A DNA stretch of 64,000 nucleotides, taken from positions 186,001 to 250,000 of the forward strand of contig JAVTVJ010001130.1 of the NCBI GenBank assembly GCA_034509425.1, written 5' to 3'. This stretch comes from Eopsaltria australis (Eukaryota; Chordata; Aves; Passeriformes; Petroicidae). Below, piece after piece: positions 50,071 to 62,759 of the stretch. Position 1 is the stretch's first letter, and every line of letters starts with the position of its first letter. Under the pieces are notes generated by a model. The model did no database searches. It saw nothing but the letters and a program-made list of their open reading frames with translations, and had not been told where the DNA came from. The position numbers and the translations under genes were made by a program.

Positions 50071-50334
50071 GCTCCTGCCAAGGTGAGACATCCAATCCCG
50101 CCTGCAGCTCACCCCTGGTGCCCTGCAGCTGTCTCGGGGGGGATGGATCCCATCCCTGCCTTCATTTCTGGAATGTTTGCACTCCAGCTGTTTTGCTGGA
50201 GCGCAAACACCTCCTTGGACTCTCCAAAGCAGGACCAGGCACGACCGGGGCTGCAGAGACAGAAATGCTGCAGGTCCTGCCCCAAACCCAGAGCAGGGGC
50301 TCCGCAGGGAAGAGTCAATCCCAACCCTGCCCCT

Positions 50335-50478
50335 TGAGGGATCCCCAGAGGGATTTAAAAGCCGTGTGGATGTGACACTTGGGGACATCGGTCAGCGGTG
50401 GCTTTGGCACTGCTGGGGCAATGGTTGGACTCCATGATCCACAAGTTCTTTCCCAGCCTAAAACATTCCCAGATTCTG
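50335..50478 (+). mobile_element. CR1 LINE 3' end
   Basis: gggatttaaaagccgtgtgg, atgtgacacttggggacatc, gcaatggttggactccatga, cctaaaacattcccagattc. Confidence 0.85.
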
Positions 50479-51194
50479 CAGCCCGCGGCCGAGGGGCTGG
50501 CGTTGGCCAGAAGATGGTGCTGGTAGGAAGGTGATGGAGCCCTCGCTCCTCGCCGCTCCTGCCAGCAGAGGAGAGCTCAGATCTTTCCTTTCCTTCCCCC
50601 TCCTTCTTCCTCGAAGAATCCCTGTAAAAATAACCGGGCCACGTTTAATGGTCCGGGTCCCAGCCCGCAGCACCCACCGGGTTATTTATTGCATCCAGCG
50701 GGGTCCTGAGAGCTCCACGGCAGTAACCCGAGACCCGGGAGGCTCCGGCAGCTTCTGGGCAGAGGGTTCTCTAATGGAAGCACAGCCCTGATGGATAATG
50801 GGCTTAAGCTGATTTATTTTTCCCCAGGATCCTTCTCAGAACAACCTCCTGACTGGCTGGGTCGAGCCAGGCTGCCCCACTGTGGGGTAACTCTGGGGAT
50901 TTCCCCCAAAAGCAGCGCTGGGGGGACACCTCACCCTGGGGAAGGGCTTTTTTGGGGTTTTAAGGGTTTGCCCTTCTGGCAAAGGCTGTGAAACGCAGGG
51001 GTTGGTAAATTCTGCTGCAGTTTGGGGCACTGAGAGGGACCAATCTGATTTTTATGTGTGCCTCAGCGTGTGTTATGTTCTTATAGGGGCTGCACGTGTG
51101 CTTGCAGCTCTGTTCCCAGGGAGGCTTCACACAGGGCAGAGAAAACCTCCACAGTCAGACTGAGAGAGACCACCAGCACCGGCAAATGCCCGGA
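50479..51194. other. Intergenic, nothing recognised
   Basis: No exon or repeat seen. Confidence 0.4.
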
Positions 51195-51615
51195 TGCCTG
51201 CCAAAAAATTCCCGCCAAAAAAAAGCCCGCCAAAAAAATCCCGCCGAAAATTCCCACAAGAAAAAGCCCGCCAAAAAATGCCTACCAAAAAAATTCCCGC
51301 CAAAAAAAAGCACGCCCAAAAAAAAGCCCGCCAAAAAAAGCCCACCAAAAACTCCAGCCAAAAATAAGCCCACCAAAAAAAGCCCACCAGAAGAGAACCT
51401 GCCAATAAAAACCTGCCAAAAAAAGCCCACCAAAAATTCCAGCCAAAAAAAAACCCCGCCAATAAAAGCCCACCAAAAAAGCCCGCCAAAAATTCCAGCC
51501 AAAAGAAAAAAAAAACCCCGCCAAAAAAAACCCGCCAAAAAAAGCCCACAAAAAAAGCCCGCCAAAAATTCCCGCCAAAAATTCCCGCCAAAAAAAAGCC
51601 CGCCAAAAACACCTG
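51195..51615 (+). repeat. A-rich minisatellite (GCCCGCCAAAAAAA units)
   Basis: About 420 bases of 12-18 bp units: gcccgccaaaaaaa, attcccgccaaaa, gcccaccaaaaattccagcc. There is strong strand asymmetry, with almost no T on the plus strand. Confidence 0.92.
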
Positions 51616-51889
51616 CAAAGCCAGGCTTGGGGAGGAGCCTTTGCACATAAACGCAGCCACAGCAGGGACACAACGGGGGGGACATTGCAGGGATGGGGAC
51701 TCGCCTGTGGGGTCCCACTCCCCCCCTCGCCTTTTCCTCCCTGTGTCCCCATTTCCCCGTCAGCCCCCGAGAGGAAAGATTGGTGCCAGAGTCTTTCCAA
51801 ACAATTCCATGGCTGAAGGGATGGGTTTCAACGGCTTTGAAATGTGGCGTAAGGTCTCCTCGGCTCCTAAAACAGACGAGGGGCTGCAG

Positions 51890-52085
51890 AAGCCTGAACT
51901 CCTGAGCTTTGGGGTAGAACAGCTTCTGAACTCCTGAGCTTTGGGGTAGAACAGCTTCTGAACTCCTGAGCTTTGGGGTAGAACAGCTTCTGAACTCCTG
52001 AGCTTTGGGGTAGAACAGCTTCTGAACTCCTGAGCTTTGGGGTAGAACAGCTTCTGAACTCCTGAGCTTGGGGTAGAACAGCTTC
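51890..52085 (+). repeat. 32-bp tandem repeat, 6 copies
   Basis: Near-identical units of gaactcctgagctttggggt plus agaacagcttct. They may be the upstream (U3-like) repeats of a candidate LTR. Confidence 0.92.
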
Positions 52086-52345
52086 AAGGAGGGATATGGG
52101 GTGGGCAGTCTGGGGAGGCTGCACCTTCCTAGAACCTCAGCAATGGGGACAGGAGGAGGGCAACGTGTGGCCGGGGATTAGGATAAAAAGGAGGCTGCAC
52201 CCCCCGAAACCCTGAGGGAGAGAAAACCCCGTGGGCCGATGTCCCAGTGGGCTCTCTCCCTTCATTCCAATAAAGCTGAGGACTCCTCTGTCTCCTCTTT
52301 GCCCATAAACCTCTGGTGTTTGTGCGTTTTCCTGACAGAAGGAGC
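52085..52345 (+). mobile_element. Candidate solo LTR promoter/poly(A) segment
   Basis: Order seen: the repeated block just upstream, a TATA-like ggataaaaaggagg at 52179-52192, about 80 bases of GC-rich sequence, AATAAA at 52270-52275, then a GT-rich ctctggtgtttgtgcgtttt. That order mimics U3-R-U5. Ends and target duplication are not resolved, and only description is possible. Confidence 0.35.
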
Positions 52346-52914
52346 ACACCGCCGGCTGCAGGCTGGGAATCGCGCCCAGCCCGGCTCGGGAGCCACGCGG
52401 AGCCACCGCGGTTCCCAGCACACGCGCTCCTTCTGCTCCCAGAGCGCCGGGGTTCTTGTGGGATCGCTGGCCCTGCCTTCTGTTTCTTTCCCCCTCTCTC
52501 TTTTTCCCCTCTCTGCTCTTGTTTTTCTATCCCCTTTTAGTAGGAATGCCTTTTTTATCAAGAAATGGTTCTCAGATATAATATTGTCACGTTTGTGCTT
52601 TATTTTCGTCCGGGAAATCGATCAAAATGGATCCTTCCCCACTCCCCCTTTTATAGAGGAATGGGACAGGCACGTTCTGTCCTTCTGGGGGTGAATCCCC
52701 ACTGGAGCCACAGGGGCATCTCCGGTACCTCCGGAGCTGCTGCTGCTCCCTGATTCCCCTGCCCACAGTGTCTGGCAACCCCAAAGGGATCCCCATTCCC
52801 AGGGGAGGGGATTAACCCGACCCTGTGCCAAGGAAAAAGGCACCAAAGCCATCAACCACCCCAGGGCAGGCTCCTTCCCTCCTCCCAACATCCACCTGCC
52901 AGGAGCCCGGCATC

Positions 52915-53110
52915 AGAGAATCATGGAATGGTTTGGGTTGGGAATGGCATCCAAGATCATCCCATTCCATGGGCAGGGACACCTTCCACCACCCCAGGCT
53001 GCTCCAAGCCCTGTCCAGCCTTGGGCACTGCCAGGGATCCAGGGGCAGCCACAGCTTCTCTGGGCACCCTGTGCCAGGGCCTGCCCACCCTCATCGTAAA
53101 AATGCTTATT
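52915..53110 (-). mobile_element. CR1 LINE fragment
   Basis: gagaatcatggaatggtttg, ggttgggaatggcatccaag, ccttgggcactgccagggat, gtgccagggcctgcccaccc. Confidence 0.82.
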
Positions 53111-55125
53111 GCTCACAATTAATACATTCCAACCCTTTTTAAATTTAAAATCACCACCCCATCCCTGAGGTGTGAGCAGGACTGGGGCTGGGATGTGCCC
53201 CAGGATCACGGGGAAGTGGCTTTGGGCTCCAAGTTCCCACTCCTGACCTTTGGAGCATCCTCTGATGCTGGAGGGGAAAGGCTGAGCTGAGCCAAATCTG
53301 GTTTGTGTCCCTGCAAATCCAAGAACCCCAATTCCCAAGGGCCAAGGGCTTCTCCCCAGCCTGGGCAGTGCCAGCGTTTGGGACTGTGCCCTTTGCGTGG
53401 CTGGGTGCCCCCACACTCCCTCTGGGAAGGGGACAGCAGGGGCTGGGGGGCTCTGACCCTTCGGGGTGAGTGTTACAGAGAGGGTGGGAGCAGGCTGGAA
53501 TTTATCCTGAGCTTGTCAGAGAATGAAATCATCCTCCTGCAGGGTGAGGATTGATGGCTGCGGCTCTCCAAGCCCTCGGCACCCGGCAGGTGAGCAGGGG
53601 GAGCCGGTCCCAGGTGTTGGGTGACATCCAGGGCCACCAGCAGGGAGGGGATGGTCCCTCCCTGGGTCTCAGGGCTCCTGCAGGACCACTGTCCCTTCTG
53701 GAGGGGGGATACTCACCCTGGACATCCTTTCAGCTGCAAACCATCTCCACTGGGATCCCTGGGCCTATTATAGGCTGATTAAATATTAAAACAATTCATT
53801 TTGTACTTAAACTGTTCCGAAGGCTCCTGCTGACGAGGACTTTGAAGTCTGCGGTGCGAGGGTTTGCTCTCGCTGCCTCCCTGCTCCATCCCCTCCTTCC
53901 ACACCTTTCCCAGGCAGGGAGGGGGGCCAGGGGAGCCCTGGCCAGGTCTGGCTGTCCCAGGGGATGGGGTCTTGCCTGAAGGCACGGAGGGTGTGCTGGT
54001 TCTTGTGTGGGAGCTCCCTGGCACTGCTGGAGCAGGAGGAAAGCTCTGAATGCTGATTCCCGGGAGCAGGAGGGACCTTGGAGAGCACTCAGCAGCTGCC
54101 CGGGTGTGGATGCTCGAGGAGAAGGGGCAGTGAAGGCTTTACCTGGTCCTGGTGGTGCCCTGGAGCCCCCAGGAGCCAAGGGCAGCATTTTCCTGGCAGG
54201 GAGGTCCACGCTGGTTTTCCTGTGCTCCTCTTCCCAGGCACTCCAGGAATCATTGGATACCCCCAGGGGCTGAGCCTGGAGCTTCCTAAATCTGGCTGCA
54301 AGGCCTTGGTGACCCCCAGGCCGTGGTGTCCTGCCCCTCGGAGCCCTGGGGTCCTGCAGGGAGGGACACCCACCTGCAGAGAGCATTCCAAGGTGGGCAC
54401 AGGTGCCTGGGGGGAAGGCAGGATGGGATGTGGCGAGCTGGCACCTGCACCAGAGGGATCAGGAATGGAGACGTGGGAGAGGCACCCAGGGGGCCGTGAC
54501 AGTCCCTTCAAGGGATGGAGTTGGCTGAAGGAAGGGGAGGAGAGCTCCTGGGGATCAGGGATTGCTCAGGATCTGCTGGGGGCACGGCCCAGGGTGGGAC
54601 CCCAGCCCTGGGAGGATGTTTGAGCACCTCAGGGCTTCGATTTCCAGCTGCAATCTCCGTTTGTCCACTTGATCCCAGCTCAGGAGGACCCGGACCTCCT
54701 CCGGCCCCTGCAGAGGGAGGAAGAGGTGAATGGCGAATATTTCACCTCCCCAGCTGGATCTGGCCCTCTTCCCACTTCCCTCCCCCTTCCCCAGCCCCAT
54801 CCTTTACATCTGTTGGATGTGAAATGCAGCAAACTCTCAGCAGAGCTCATTACTCGGGGCCCATTGCTCTGAACGGGGCCGAAAGGTCCCGCTCGTAATG
54901 ATTTGGAGGTGATTTGTATTTAAGGCGCTCGGCTTTCAGATGCTGCCAGGGGGAGGGGAAATTAAATAATTGAAAGCTGTGGGGAAGGGAAGGAGAGAGC
55001 CCTGCATGGAGGGAGAGGACCAGAGTTCCTCCTGGTTTCGGTTCACCTGCGTCGGTCGTGTGGGTGCGGGTTTAGAACACAAGGGTTGAGGAAAATCTTC
55101 CTCTTGTCCATGAAGGGTCAGAATG
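53111..55125. other. Intergenic, two small AT-rich islands
   Basis: No gene. Islands at 53770-53835 (gattaaatattaaaacaatt) and 54825-54935 (gcagagctcattactcgggg, gctcgtaatgatttggaggt) stand out. Confidence 0.35.
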
Positions 55126-55312
55126 AGCTCCAGGGAGAGTCGGATGCTCCAGGGAGAGTTGGATGCTCCAGGGAGAGATGGATGCTCCAGGGAGGGATGG
55201 ATGCCCCAGGGAGAGATGGATGCTCCAGGGAGAGATGGATGCTCCAGGGAGAGTTGGATGCTCCAGGGAGAGTTGGATGCTCCAGGGAGAGATGGATGCT
55301 CCAGGGGTTTTC
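55126..55312 (+). repeat. 19-bp minisatellite, ~9 copies
   Basis: Units agagatggatgctccaggg and agagttggatgctccaggg. Confidence 0.92.
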
Positions 55313-58300
55313 CAGGGATGGCACAGCTGGCCAATGGGGGCGAAAGGTCTGGCCCGAGTGGGACAGGGGACCCTGTGTCCCCAATGTCCTGGTGGGATGT
55401 CACTGCCTTGGCCACACCCTCCCCTCCCTTCTCCTCTTCCCCACTCCCTGCCTCCTGCACATTCCAAGCAATAAATGCAATTTTCCAGCATGGCCATCAA
55501 CTGGTAGAAGGGTGAGGAAGGCTGGAGCCCATGGTGACGTCCCTCAGCTGTGCAGGACAGAGCTCAAAGCCACCAGCTGAAAACGCAGTGAGAGCCTCAC
55601 GGTGTTTAAGATCTCAGAGCGAAAGAAAACCCCATGGGAGCAAACTCCGTGGGGTGGGAATGAACTCCCTGGGAAAAGGGCAGGCGGGTTGTGTTACCTA
55701 CCTGAAAGCTCAAGCTGGGATATGGGGCTCAGGCTTGACCTAAAGCAATATTGTTCCACTTTCACACACCTCAGCTCCTTTCAGCCTAATTCCTTCTCTT
55801 TTTTATTTTGACCAAATTGCCAGAAAATCCACCAGTCTGGTCTGGTCTAAAATTAAATGTCCCTGCAAGCTGCAGAGTCGTGGCTCCTGCTCCTCTTCCA
55901 GCTGAAGCCAGAGCCTGGGGTCACCAGTGCTCCTGGGTGTTTGTGGGGTTTGGCACCAGGCTGTGGCTGCTGGAAGGCAGAGCACCCTCACTGAGCCCTC
56001 TCTGCACCTGAACTTGGAGTTTAATCTCCACAGCCCGTCTTTAACCTTGACCCAAACCCCTGCCTGCCTGCAGATCCTCGGGGAAGCTGCTCCCCAGCCC
56101 GAGGAACCCTCGATGCTGCTGCCCTTCCCAAGCCCTAACGAGCTCCTGGCACTCCAGCAGCCCCTGGAGGGGGGCAGGTGGCCCATTAGGCTCGGCTTTA
56201 GGGCTGGGAAGGGGAATTTTCCTTTAGCCTGGGCAGTGAAGATCAGAGAGCCAGCTCAGATTAGGCTGCCTGCTCCGGGGCTAACGAGGCGGGCGAGGGC
56301 CGTGCAGCGAAGGTCAGGAATCAATAGCCTGGGAAGATCTGATGCTTTTCCACAAGCCCTTCATGTATTTCCCAGCTCTGTGCAGAGAGCAGGGAAGTTT
56401 TAGGAGCCTCCCCTAAAGCCTGGTGTTTAACCCCTCTGTGTTCTCCCCTCCAGCCCGGTTTTCTCTCCCAAGGTGGGATTCACACAGCGCCAGCCTCCCA
56501 GAGCATCCCATTCCTCCCAAAAAAGAGGTGGAGCTGTGTGCCTGGCTCTCTTGTAGACAGGGAAGTCCAAGAAAATGAGTTTTCCTTAATCCCATTGTCC
56601 CAAAATTCCCTTCCAGGCTAAAGAGAGTGGGAGGGCAGAGGGCTGGGAAAGGAGATAACTCCCTAATGTTGGCAATGCTGGAGTTCAGACCCAGTGCCCA
56701 AACACCTTTCCTTGCAATATCTCGGGAAAAACCCTCTCCTACTGCTTTTGTGGCGAGGATAATCAGCATTTTGTTGTCCCTATGCCCACGTGGCTGGAAC
56801 TGGCTGGTGCCCTGGAGGAGTCTGGCCATCCCTCCCTCCATCCCTCTGTCCCTCCAGGCTCTCCAGCCTGTCCCCTTTCCTGCTGCATCCTTGGGGGATG
56901 TCCCTGATGGACACGGAGGGCTCGCATTCCCGCTGTGGATCAGAGCCGTGGAGAGAAGAGTGAAAGCAAAGAGCTGGGAGAAAATCCTTCCATGGTTTTG
57001 TAGCTCCAGCAGTGGGAATTCCAGATCTCTGCCCCAAACGTGTGTCCTTTTCCTGGGATCCTCACATCCCATGACAGCCCCCAGCCAGCATCTTTGTGGA
57101 GTGGGAAAGCAGGGCCTAATTAAACCAGGTTTAATTAAACCTGCTGCCAGGCGAGCCACCCACTTCCATCCCACATCAGCTTCCCTGGGCGGTGGATTTG
57201 GAACTTTTGCTTGGAATTTGGGGTTAAAATCAGCCAGAGGTGGAGAGAAATGACCCAGCACACCTGGAAGGGGAGGTGGGTGCCCTTCAGGTGCTTCCAG
57301 ATAACCCTTATTGCCCTAAATTTATTGGGAAAATGATGAGGTTGTATGTAAAAATAATGGCAATAACAACAACAGCAACGATAATAATAACAATGATATT
57401 AATGATATTATTAATAATAATAGAGACCCAGGGGATTTACGGAGCATTGCATCAGTAAAAACATTTTCCTGGGAACCAAAATCCATGGTAAACACTGTAT
57501 CACAGAGCTCCACGAAAACAGCTGGAACGAGCCCTAAATATTTATTATTAATAGCAAAGCTGTTTATTTTTTACATATTAAATAGGTCATATCTCATCTA
57601 ATAAAACCTCGGGGCTGGCTCTGATTGCCAGGAGAAGGATTTTGCTGTTGTGGTGGGAGCAGAAAGAGGGAACACAGGAGTTCCTGCTTGGGCTGGGCAA
57701 GCTGGGATCGTATCCCAGGCTTCCAAAAGCCTTTGGATTTGCAGGAGGGCTGGAAGGTTCCTCCCTGGGTAACTGCGTGACTTCTCCTGGCATCTCCCAG
57801 GACGTGGTCTAGAAATGTGACCAAGAGGTGGAGGGGGATGCAGGTCCAGCCTCAGCCCATCCAGGGATTCCCCGTGTCAGGATGGATCAACCACTTAAAC
57901 CCTGGACCGGGCTGGAGTCTGGAAATGGGATTGCACCAAGCAGCCCTTCGGGATCCTGGGAGCGACTGGGAGCCACACGGTGACAGCAAAAGCTCTTTCC
58001 CCCCTTCTGAGACGTCATTAAGCAAATATCTACAGAGCTTCCCGAGCTCCAGAGCCTGAATTCCTGAAGTTTGCTGGATGCTTAAGTGCATCAGGACTTC
58101 CTTGCTGCCAAGTGCAGGTGTCAGGGGGGGGAAACGAGCGTTGCACAACCCCCCCATCATTTCAATGCCCTTCCAGAGGCATTAACCCCACATCAATCTC
58201 CCCGGGCCTCCCAGGAGCTGGGAAGAGCTGGGTATTCCCATGGATTTTCCTTCCAAGTGCAGTGTAGCCCCTGATTCCTGACCTTGGTGTGGGATACAGC

Positions 58301-58339
58301 ACCGAGCTCTGCCCTTGCCCACGAGCCGGGGGTGTTGGT
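55313..58339. other. Intergenic, mostly unremarkable
   Basis: No exon recognised. AT-rich microsatellite-like DNA lies at 57345-57425 (aataataacaatgatattaa), and a mixed-composition block at 56210-56360 may be conserved. Confidence 0.35.
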
Positions 58340-58589
58340 ACAGGGATTGGGAAGGAATTCCTCACTGGGAGGGTGGGGACGCCCTGGTCCCAGAGCAGGG
58401 ACAGCAGATCCAATGATCCTCTTCAGCAAAGACCAGGAGTGAATGTGGGTGCAACCCCAAATGTGGGACCGACCCATTCCTGGGCTGGCTGGGGAGCAGG
58501 AATGTGTTCCAAGAGCCCAAATATCCCATTTTCAGGACGAGGTCTTGCACTCACGAGCTTTCCCAAAGCCTGTCAAGCCCTTACTGCAG

Positions 58590-58830
58590 GACAAGAGAAA
58601 ACGGCCTCGAGTTGTGCCAGGGAAGGTTCAGATTGGATTTGGGGTGTTAGGGAAAGGGTTTTCATGGGAAGAGCTGAGCCCAGGGCGGTGTGGATACCAA
58701 CACAAACACGTGGATGTGGCCCTTGGGGACAGGGCTGAGTGGTGGCTTTGGCAGCTGGGGAACAGCTGGACTCGATGGCCTTGGAGGGCTTTTCCAGCCT
58801 GAAGTATTCTGTGATCCCATAAAATATCCC
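58590..58830 (+). mobile_element. CR1 LINE 3' fragment
   Basis: gacaagagaaaacggcctcg, agttgtgccagggaaggttc, agattggatttggggtgtta, ggactcgatggccttggagg. A detached CR1-like piece lies at 58340-58400. Confidence 0.85.
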
Positions 58831-58914
58831 ATCTCCCACCCACCCACCCATGGTTGCACCAGGCACCGGCCCCTCCAACAAATCCCGATGTTCTCTGGCA
58901 GCTCCAGCACTCCA

Positions 58915-59890
58915 GGCTCCATCCCTGCTCCTTCCCTGCTCCATCCCTGCTCCTTCCCTGCTCCATCCCTGCTCCATCCCTGCTCCATCCCTGCTCCATC
59001 CCAGCTCCATCCCTGCTCCATCCCTGCTCCATCCCAGCTCCATCCCTGCTCCTTCCCTGCTCCATCCCTGCTCCTTCCCTCCTCCATCCCTGCTCCATCC
59101 CTGCTCCATCCCAGCTCCATCCCAGCTCCATCCCAGCTCCATCCCAGCTCCATCCCTGCTCCATCCCAGCTCATCCCTGCTCCTTCCCTGCCTCCATCCC
59201 TGCTCCTTCCCTGCTCCATCCCTTGCCCATCCCAGTCTCCATCCTCGCTCCATCCTGCTCCCATCCCAGCTCCATCCCTGCCTTCCTTCCCTGCCTCCAT
59301 CCTCTGCTCCTTCCCCACTCCATCCCAGTCTCCCATCCCTGCCCATCCTGCCCATCCCAGGCTCCATTCTGCCTCTCTGTCTTCCCTGCTCCATCCCAGC
59401 TCCATTCCTGCCCTTCCCCTGCTCCATCCTGTTCTTCCCAGCCTCCATCCCTTGCCCCATCCTGGGTGCCCATCTCCCTGCTCCATCCCTGCCTCCATCC
59501 CATCCCCTGCTCCATCCCTGCTCCCTGCTCCATCCTCTGCCCCATCCCAGCTCCTCCCTGCCCATCCCTGCCCATCCCAGCCTCCCTTCCCTCATACCCT
59601 TCCCTGCCCCGGCCCCTCTCCATCCCTGCTCCATCCCTGCCTCTTCCTGCTCCAATCCTCATGCTCCATCCCAGCTCCATCCCTGCTCCTTCCCTGCTCC
59701 ATCCCAGCTCCATCCCTGTTCCATCCCAGCTCCATCCCAGCTCCTTCCCTGCTCCATCCCTGTTCCATCCCTGCTCCATCCCTGCTCCATCCCTCCTCCA
59801 TCCCGGCTCCATCCCTCCTCCATCCCTCCTCCATCCCGGCTCCATCCCTGCTCCATCCCTCCTCCTTCCCTGCTCCATCCCTGCTCCTGC
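58915..59890 (+). repeat. 11-bp minisatellite (TGCTCCATCCC), ~970 bp
   Basis: Nearly 90 units of tgctccatccc, tgctccttccc and agctccatccc. The central part (59180-59650) is more degenerate. The plus strand is almost G-free apart from the unit's single G. Confidence 0.93.
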
Positions 59891-60089
59891 AAGCTCTTCC
59901 CAGCACATTTCCATGGAATGCAGAGCCCCACGGAGCATTTCCATTTAAAACCAGCCGGGAAGCTGCAGCAGGAGCCTGGCTCCGAGGGCCGCCGGAGCCT
60001 CGGCAGCATCATGTCAGTAATTTGTTCTACACTGGTGATAATAAGCAATAAGAACATAAACACGGGCAGGGCTTTGTGTGGAGGATTTT

Positions 60090-60265
60090 TTTATCCTTTT
60101 TTTTTTTTTTACTTCTTTTCCCTTTTTTTTTTTTCCTAAAGGAATCTCCGGGGTTGGGGGGGGGGGAGAGGAAAAAAAAAAGCATGAATGATTCATCGAT
60201 GCGAGGGGGGAAAAGGCGGAGAGAGGGAGAGAAAGAGAGAGAGAGATTAAGAGAGAGGAGCTTCA
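60090..60265 (+). repeat. Homopolymer and purine runs
   Basis: T runs at about 60098-60135, G and A runs at 60156-60182, then a GAGA-rich stretch to 60250. Confidence 0.85.
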
Positions 60266-60375
60266 AAGTGACTGCAGAGGATTTGAAGTGCTGAGCGATC
60301 CTGGGCTGGGCAGAGCAGGAATCCACAGGAGAGGCCTCGTCAAGCTCCCTCCAGCCCGGCCTCATCCCGGCTGCC

Positions 60376-60432
60376 TCCTCCTCCTCCTCCTCCTCCTCCT
60401 CCTCCTCCTCCTCCTCCTCCTCCTCCTCCTCG
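60376..60432 (+). repeat. (TCC)n microsatellite
   Basis: About 19 copies of CTC/TCC. Confidence 0.95.
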
Positions 60433-60567
60433 TCTCCGGAAGATGCAGCCTCCAAATCACAAGTTCAAAGTTCAGCATCATCTGATGATGGGAAGGGCTC
60501 CCAGCCCCTCTGTGAGCGGCGTCTGTTCAGAGCCAAGGCCCTTCCCTGGGGGTTTAGCCTGGCTTAA

Positions 60568-60604
60568 AATAATAATAATAATAATGATAATAATGATAAT
60601 AATG

Positions 60605-60643
<39 letters not shown>

Positions 60644-61090
60644 GTAAAGTAAAGTAAAATAAAATAGAATAAAATAAAATAAAAGAAATTAAAATAAAAT
60701 AAAATAAAATAAAATAAATACCATAAAATAAAAAATAAAGTAAGAAAATAGAAATAAAATAAATAAAATAAAATAAATTTAAAATAAAATAAAATAAAAT
60801 AAAAGAAATAAATACCATAAAATAAAATAAAGTAAAATAAAATAGAATAAAATAGAATAAATAGAATAGAATAGAATAGAATAGAATAAAATAAAATAAA
60901 ATAAAATAAAATAAAATAAAGTAAAATAAAGTAAAATAAAATACCATAAAATAAAGTAAAATAAAATAACATAGCATAACATAACATAACATAAAAATAA
61001 AATAATATATATATATTAGAGGAAGAGGAGGAAGTGGGGAATGAGATGCAGGGCTCCATTTAAATATATATATATATATATATATATGTA
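60568..61090 (+). repeat. (AAT)n, (AAATA)n and (AT)n microsatellite block
   Basis: About 450 bases of taataataatgataataatg then aaaataaaataaaataaaat and related runs, plus an (AT) run at 61063-61086. Confidence 0.95.
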
Positions 61091-61484
61091 AAAGAATCGA
61101 CTGGTGGTGAAATGCCTTTGATTCTGAATATTAAAAGAGGCCGTTGGATTTCAGTGTAATGGGAATATTAAGGCTGCTGCCTTGATTTGTATTCAGCGGC
61201 CACCCCAGGCAGGCTGAGGGGCAGGGAAGGGAAGCAGAGCTCACTCCTGGCTGGAGCTGTCACCCTGGGCAGGGTTTGGGAGAGGGAGGGAGCGGCTCTG
61301 CCCCTCCCCATCCCACAGGAATGGGATTCCAAAGCCATCCCGAAAGTGAGGGGTTGAGTTCAAACTCAATCTCCCTTCCCAGGGAAATCCAGGTGCTCTG
61401 GAACAGCACCTTGGGTTCATTCAAGGGGAGCAGGAGGCCAGGTTTAGGTTAGGTGGTGGTTAGGAATTCAAGGGGGGGTTAGAT

Positions 61485-61685
61485 GGGATATCAGGTAGGA
61501 ATTCCTGCCTGGGAGGGTGGGCAGGCCCTGGCACAGATTCCCAGATTTGCTGTGGCTGCCCCTGGATCCCTGGCAGTGCCCAAGGCCAGGCTGGAGCAGA
61601 TGGGACAGGGGGAAATGTCCCTGCCCATGGTGGGAATGGATTGGCTTTAACCCAACCCAAACCATTCCCTGATTCCCCAACTCTG
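61485..61685 (+). mobile_element. CR1 LINE 3' fragment
   Basis: gatatcaggtaggaattcct, gggagggtgggcaggccctg, tgcccaaggccaggctggag, caacccaaaccattccctga. Confidence 0.82.
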
Positions 61686-61854
61686 GGAATCCCTTGTCCA
61701 CGGGACACAAGTCTTGAAACAATCAATTTCTTTTTAATTTTGCCTAAAGAGCCATTGAACTCTTGCCCCTGCGGTCATCGTTGAGCTGAGCACCTGAGCT
61801 CTGGTGACAAATCCATGGCAGGGACAAGTGGCACCCAAGAGTCCTGCAAGGCCC

Positions 61855-62345
61855 ATCACTGCTCCTGTGTCACAAAGTAAATGAATGGCTAATTAGCAAT
61901 TCACTCCATTTTATTAATCAAAGGCCGTGCCATTCACTGGCCTAATGAAGGAGTTTGATGTTTTAATATTTCTGAAAAAGGGAAAAAAAAAGAAAAAAGA
62001 AAAGGGTTCAGGACTAATTAGGGGAGAAGCTGATTTTAGATGAAGCATCTTAAATTCTTGCCTGGCTAAAATCAGGGTATCAAACACTGCAAATCTCCCA
62101 ATCTGGGAAGGAAAAGAACAGAAAATAAAATCAGAGGCTTGAAAATAAAGCTTAAAAAAGGAATATTTCCAATGGTTGACCATTCTGTCGTATCAGAACA
62201 TGTCAGGATGTGTCATCAGGGGTCACAAGCCGTGAGCACATTCAGCCCTGACCAAAACTTAAAGAAATTCTATTGAACGAATTATTCCTTTCACAAATAT
62301 TAAACCACAGCTAATATTTAATTAATAACGGGGAGGACTTTCAGG
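61855..62345. other. Repeat-poor AT-rich island
   Basis: atgaatggctaattagcaat, ttcactggcctaatgaagga and gtcaggatgtgtcatcaggg have the look of conserved non-coding DNA. No open frame is supported. Confidence 0.35.
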
Positions 62346-62389
62346 GATTTCTAACTTATTTTGGGAAGCGAAATATTTTAAAAACTTGG

Positions 62390-62430
62390 ATAAGCTTTAA
62401 GGTCCCTCCCAACCCAAACCATTCCACGGA
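62390..62430 (+). mobile_element. Very short CR1 tail remnant
   Basis: gctttaaggtccctcccaac followed by ccaaaccattccacgg. Confidence 0.55.
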
Positions 62431-62759
62431 ACTCTCCACGTCCTCCCAAACTGGAAATGCCAAGGGGGGGATCAAGCACTGCCCTTCTGGTTTGTCAGAA
62501 GTCCCTTAAAGACCTCATCTCCACGTGACAGAACACTGATTTTATGAGCTCCCAACTCATCACCAACATCTGGGCGAGGCCACAGCCTTTTAGCAGAGGG
62601 AAGGGAAGCTCTGGAAGCGGTTGAATTCCGTGGGGCTCCAGCTGGGGCTCGCAGGGAGCCTGGGCGGGGGTGTTGCCACCGTAATGGGATTTCCCCCGGA
62701 GGAAAACTCCCCCTGCAATGCCCAGACACGGCAGAAAGCACAATTAACTCCACTGCAGG

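Noticed and set aside
58573..60139. Frames of 360-453 residues on both strands
   Set aside because: The 11-bp satellite is open in all frames. There is no start context, no conserved domain, and composition is Pro/Ser/Leu or Gly/Met/Glu repeats only.
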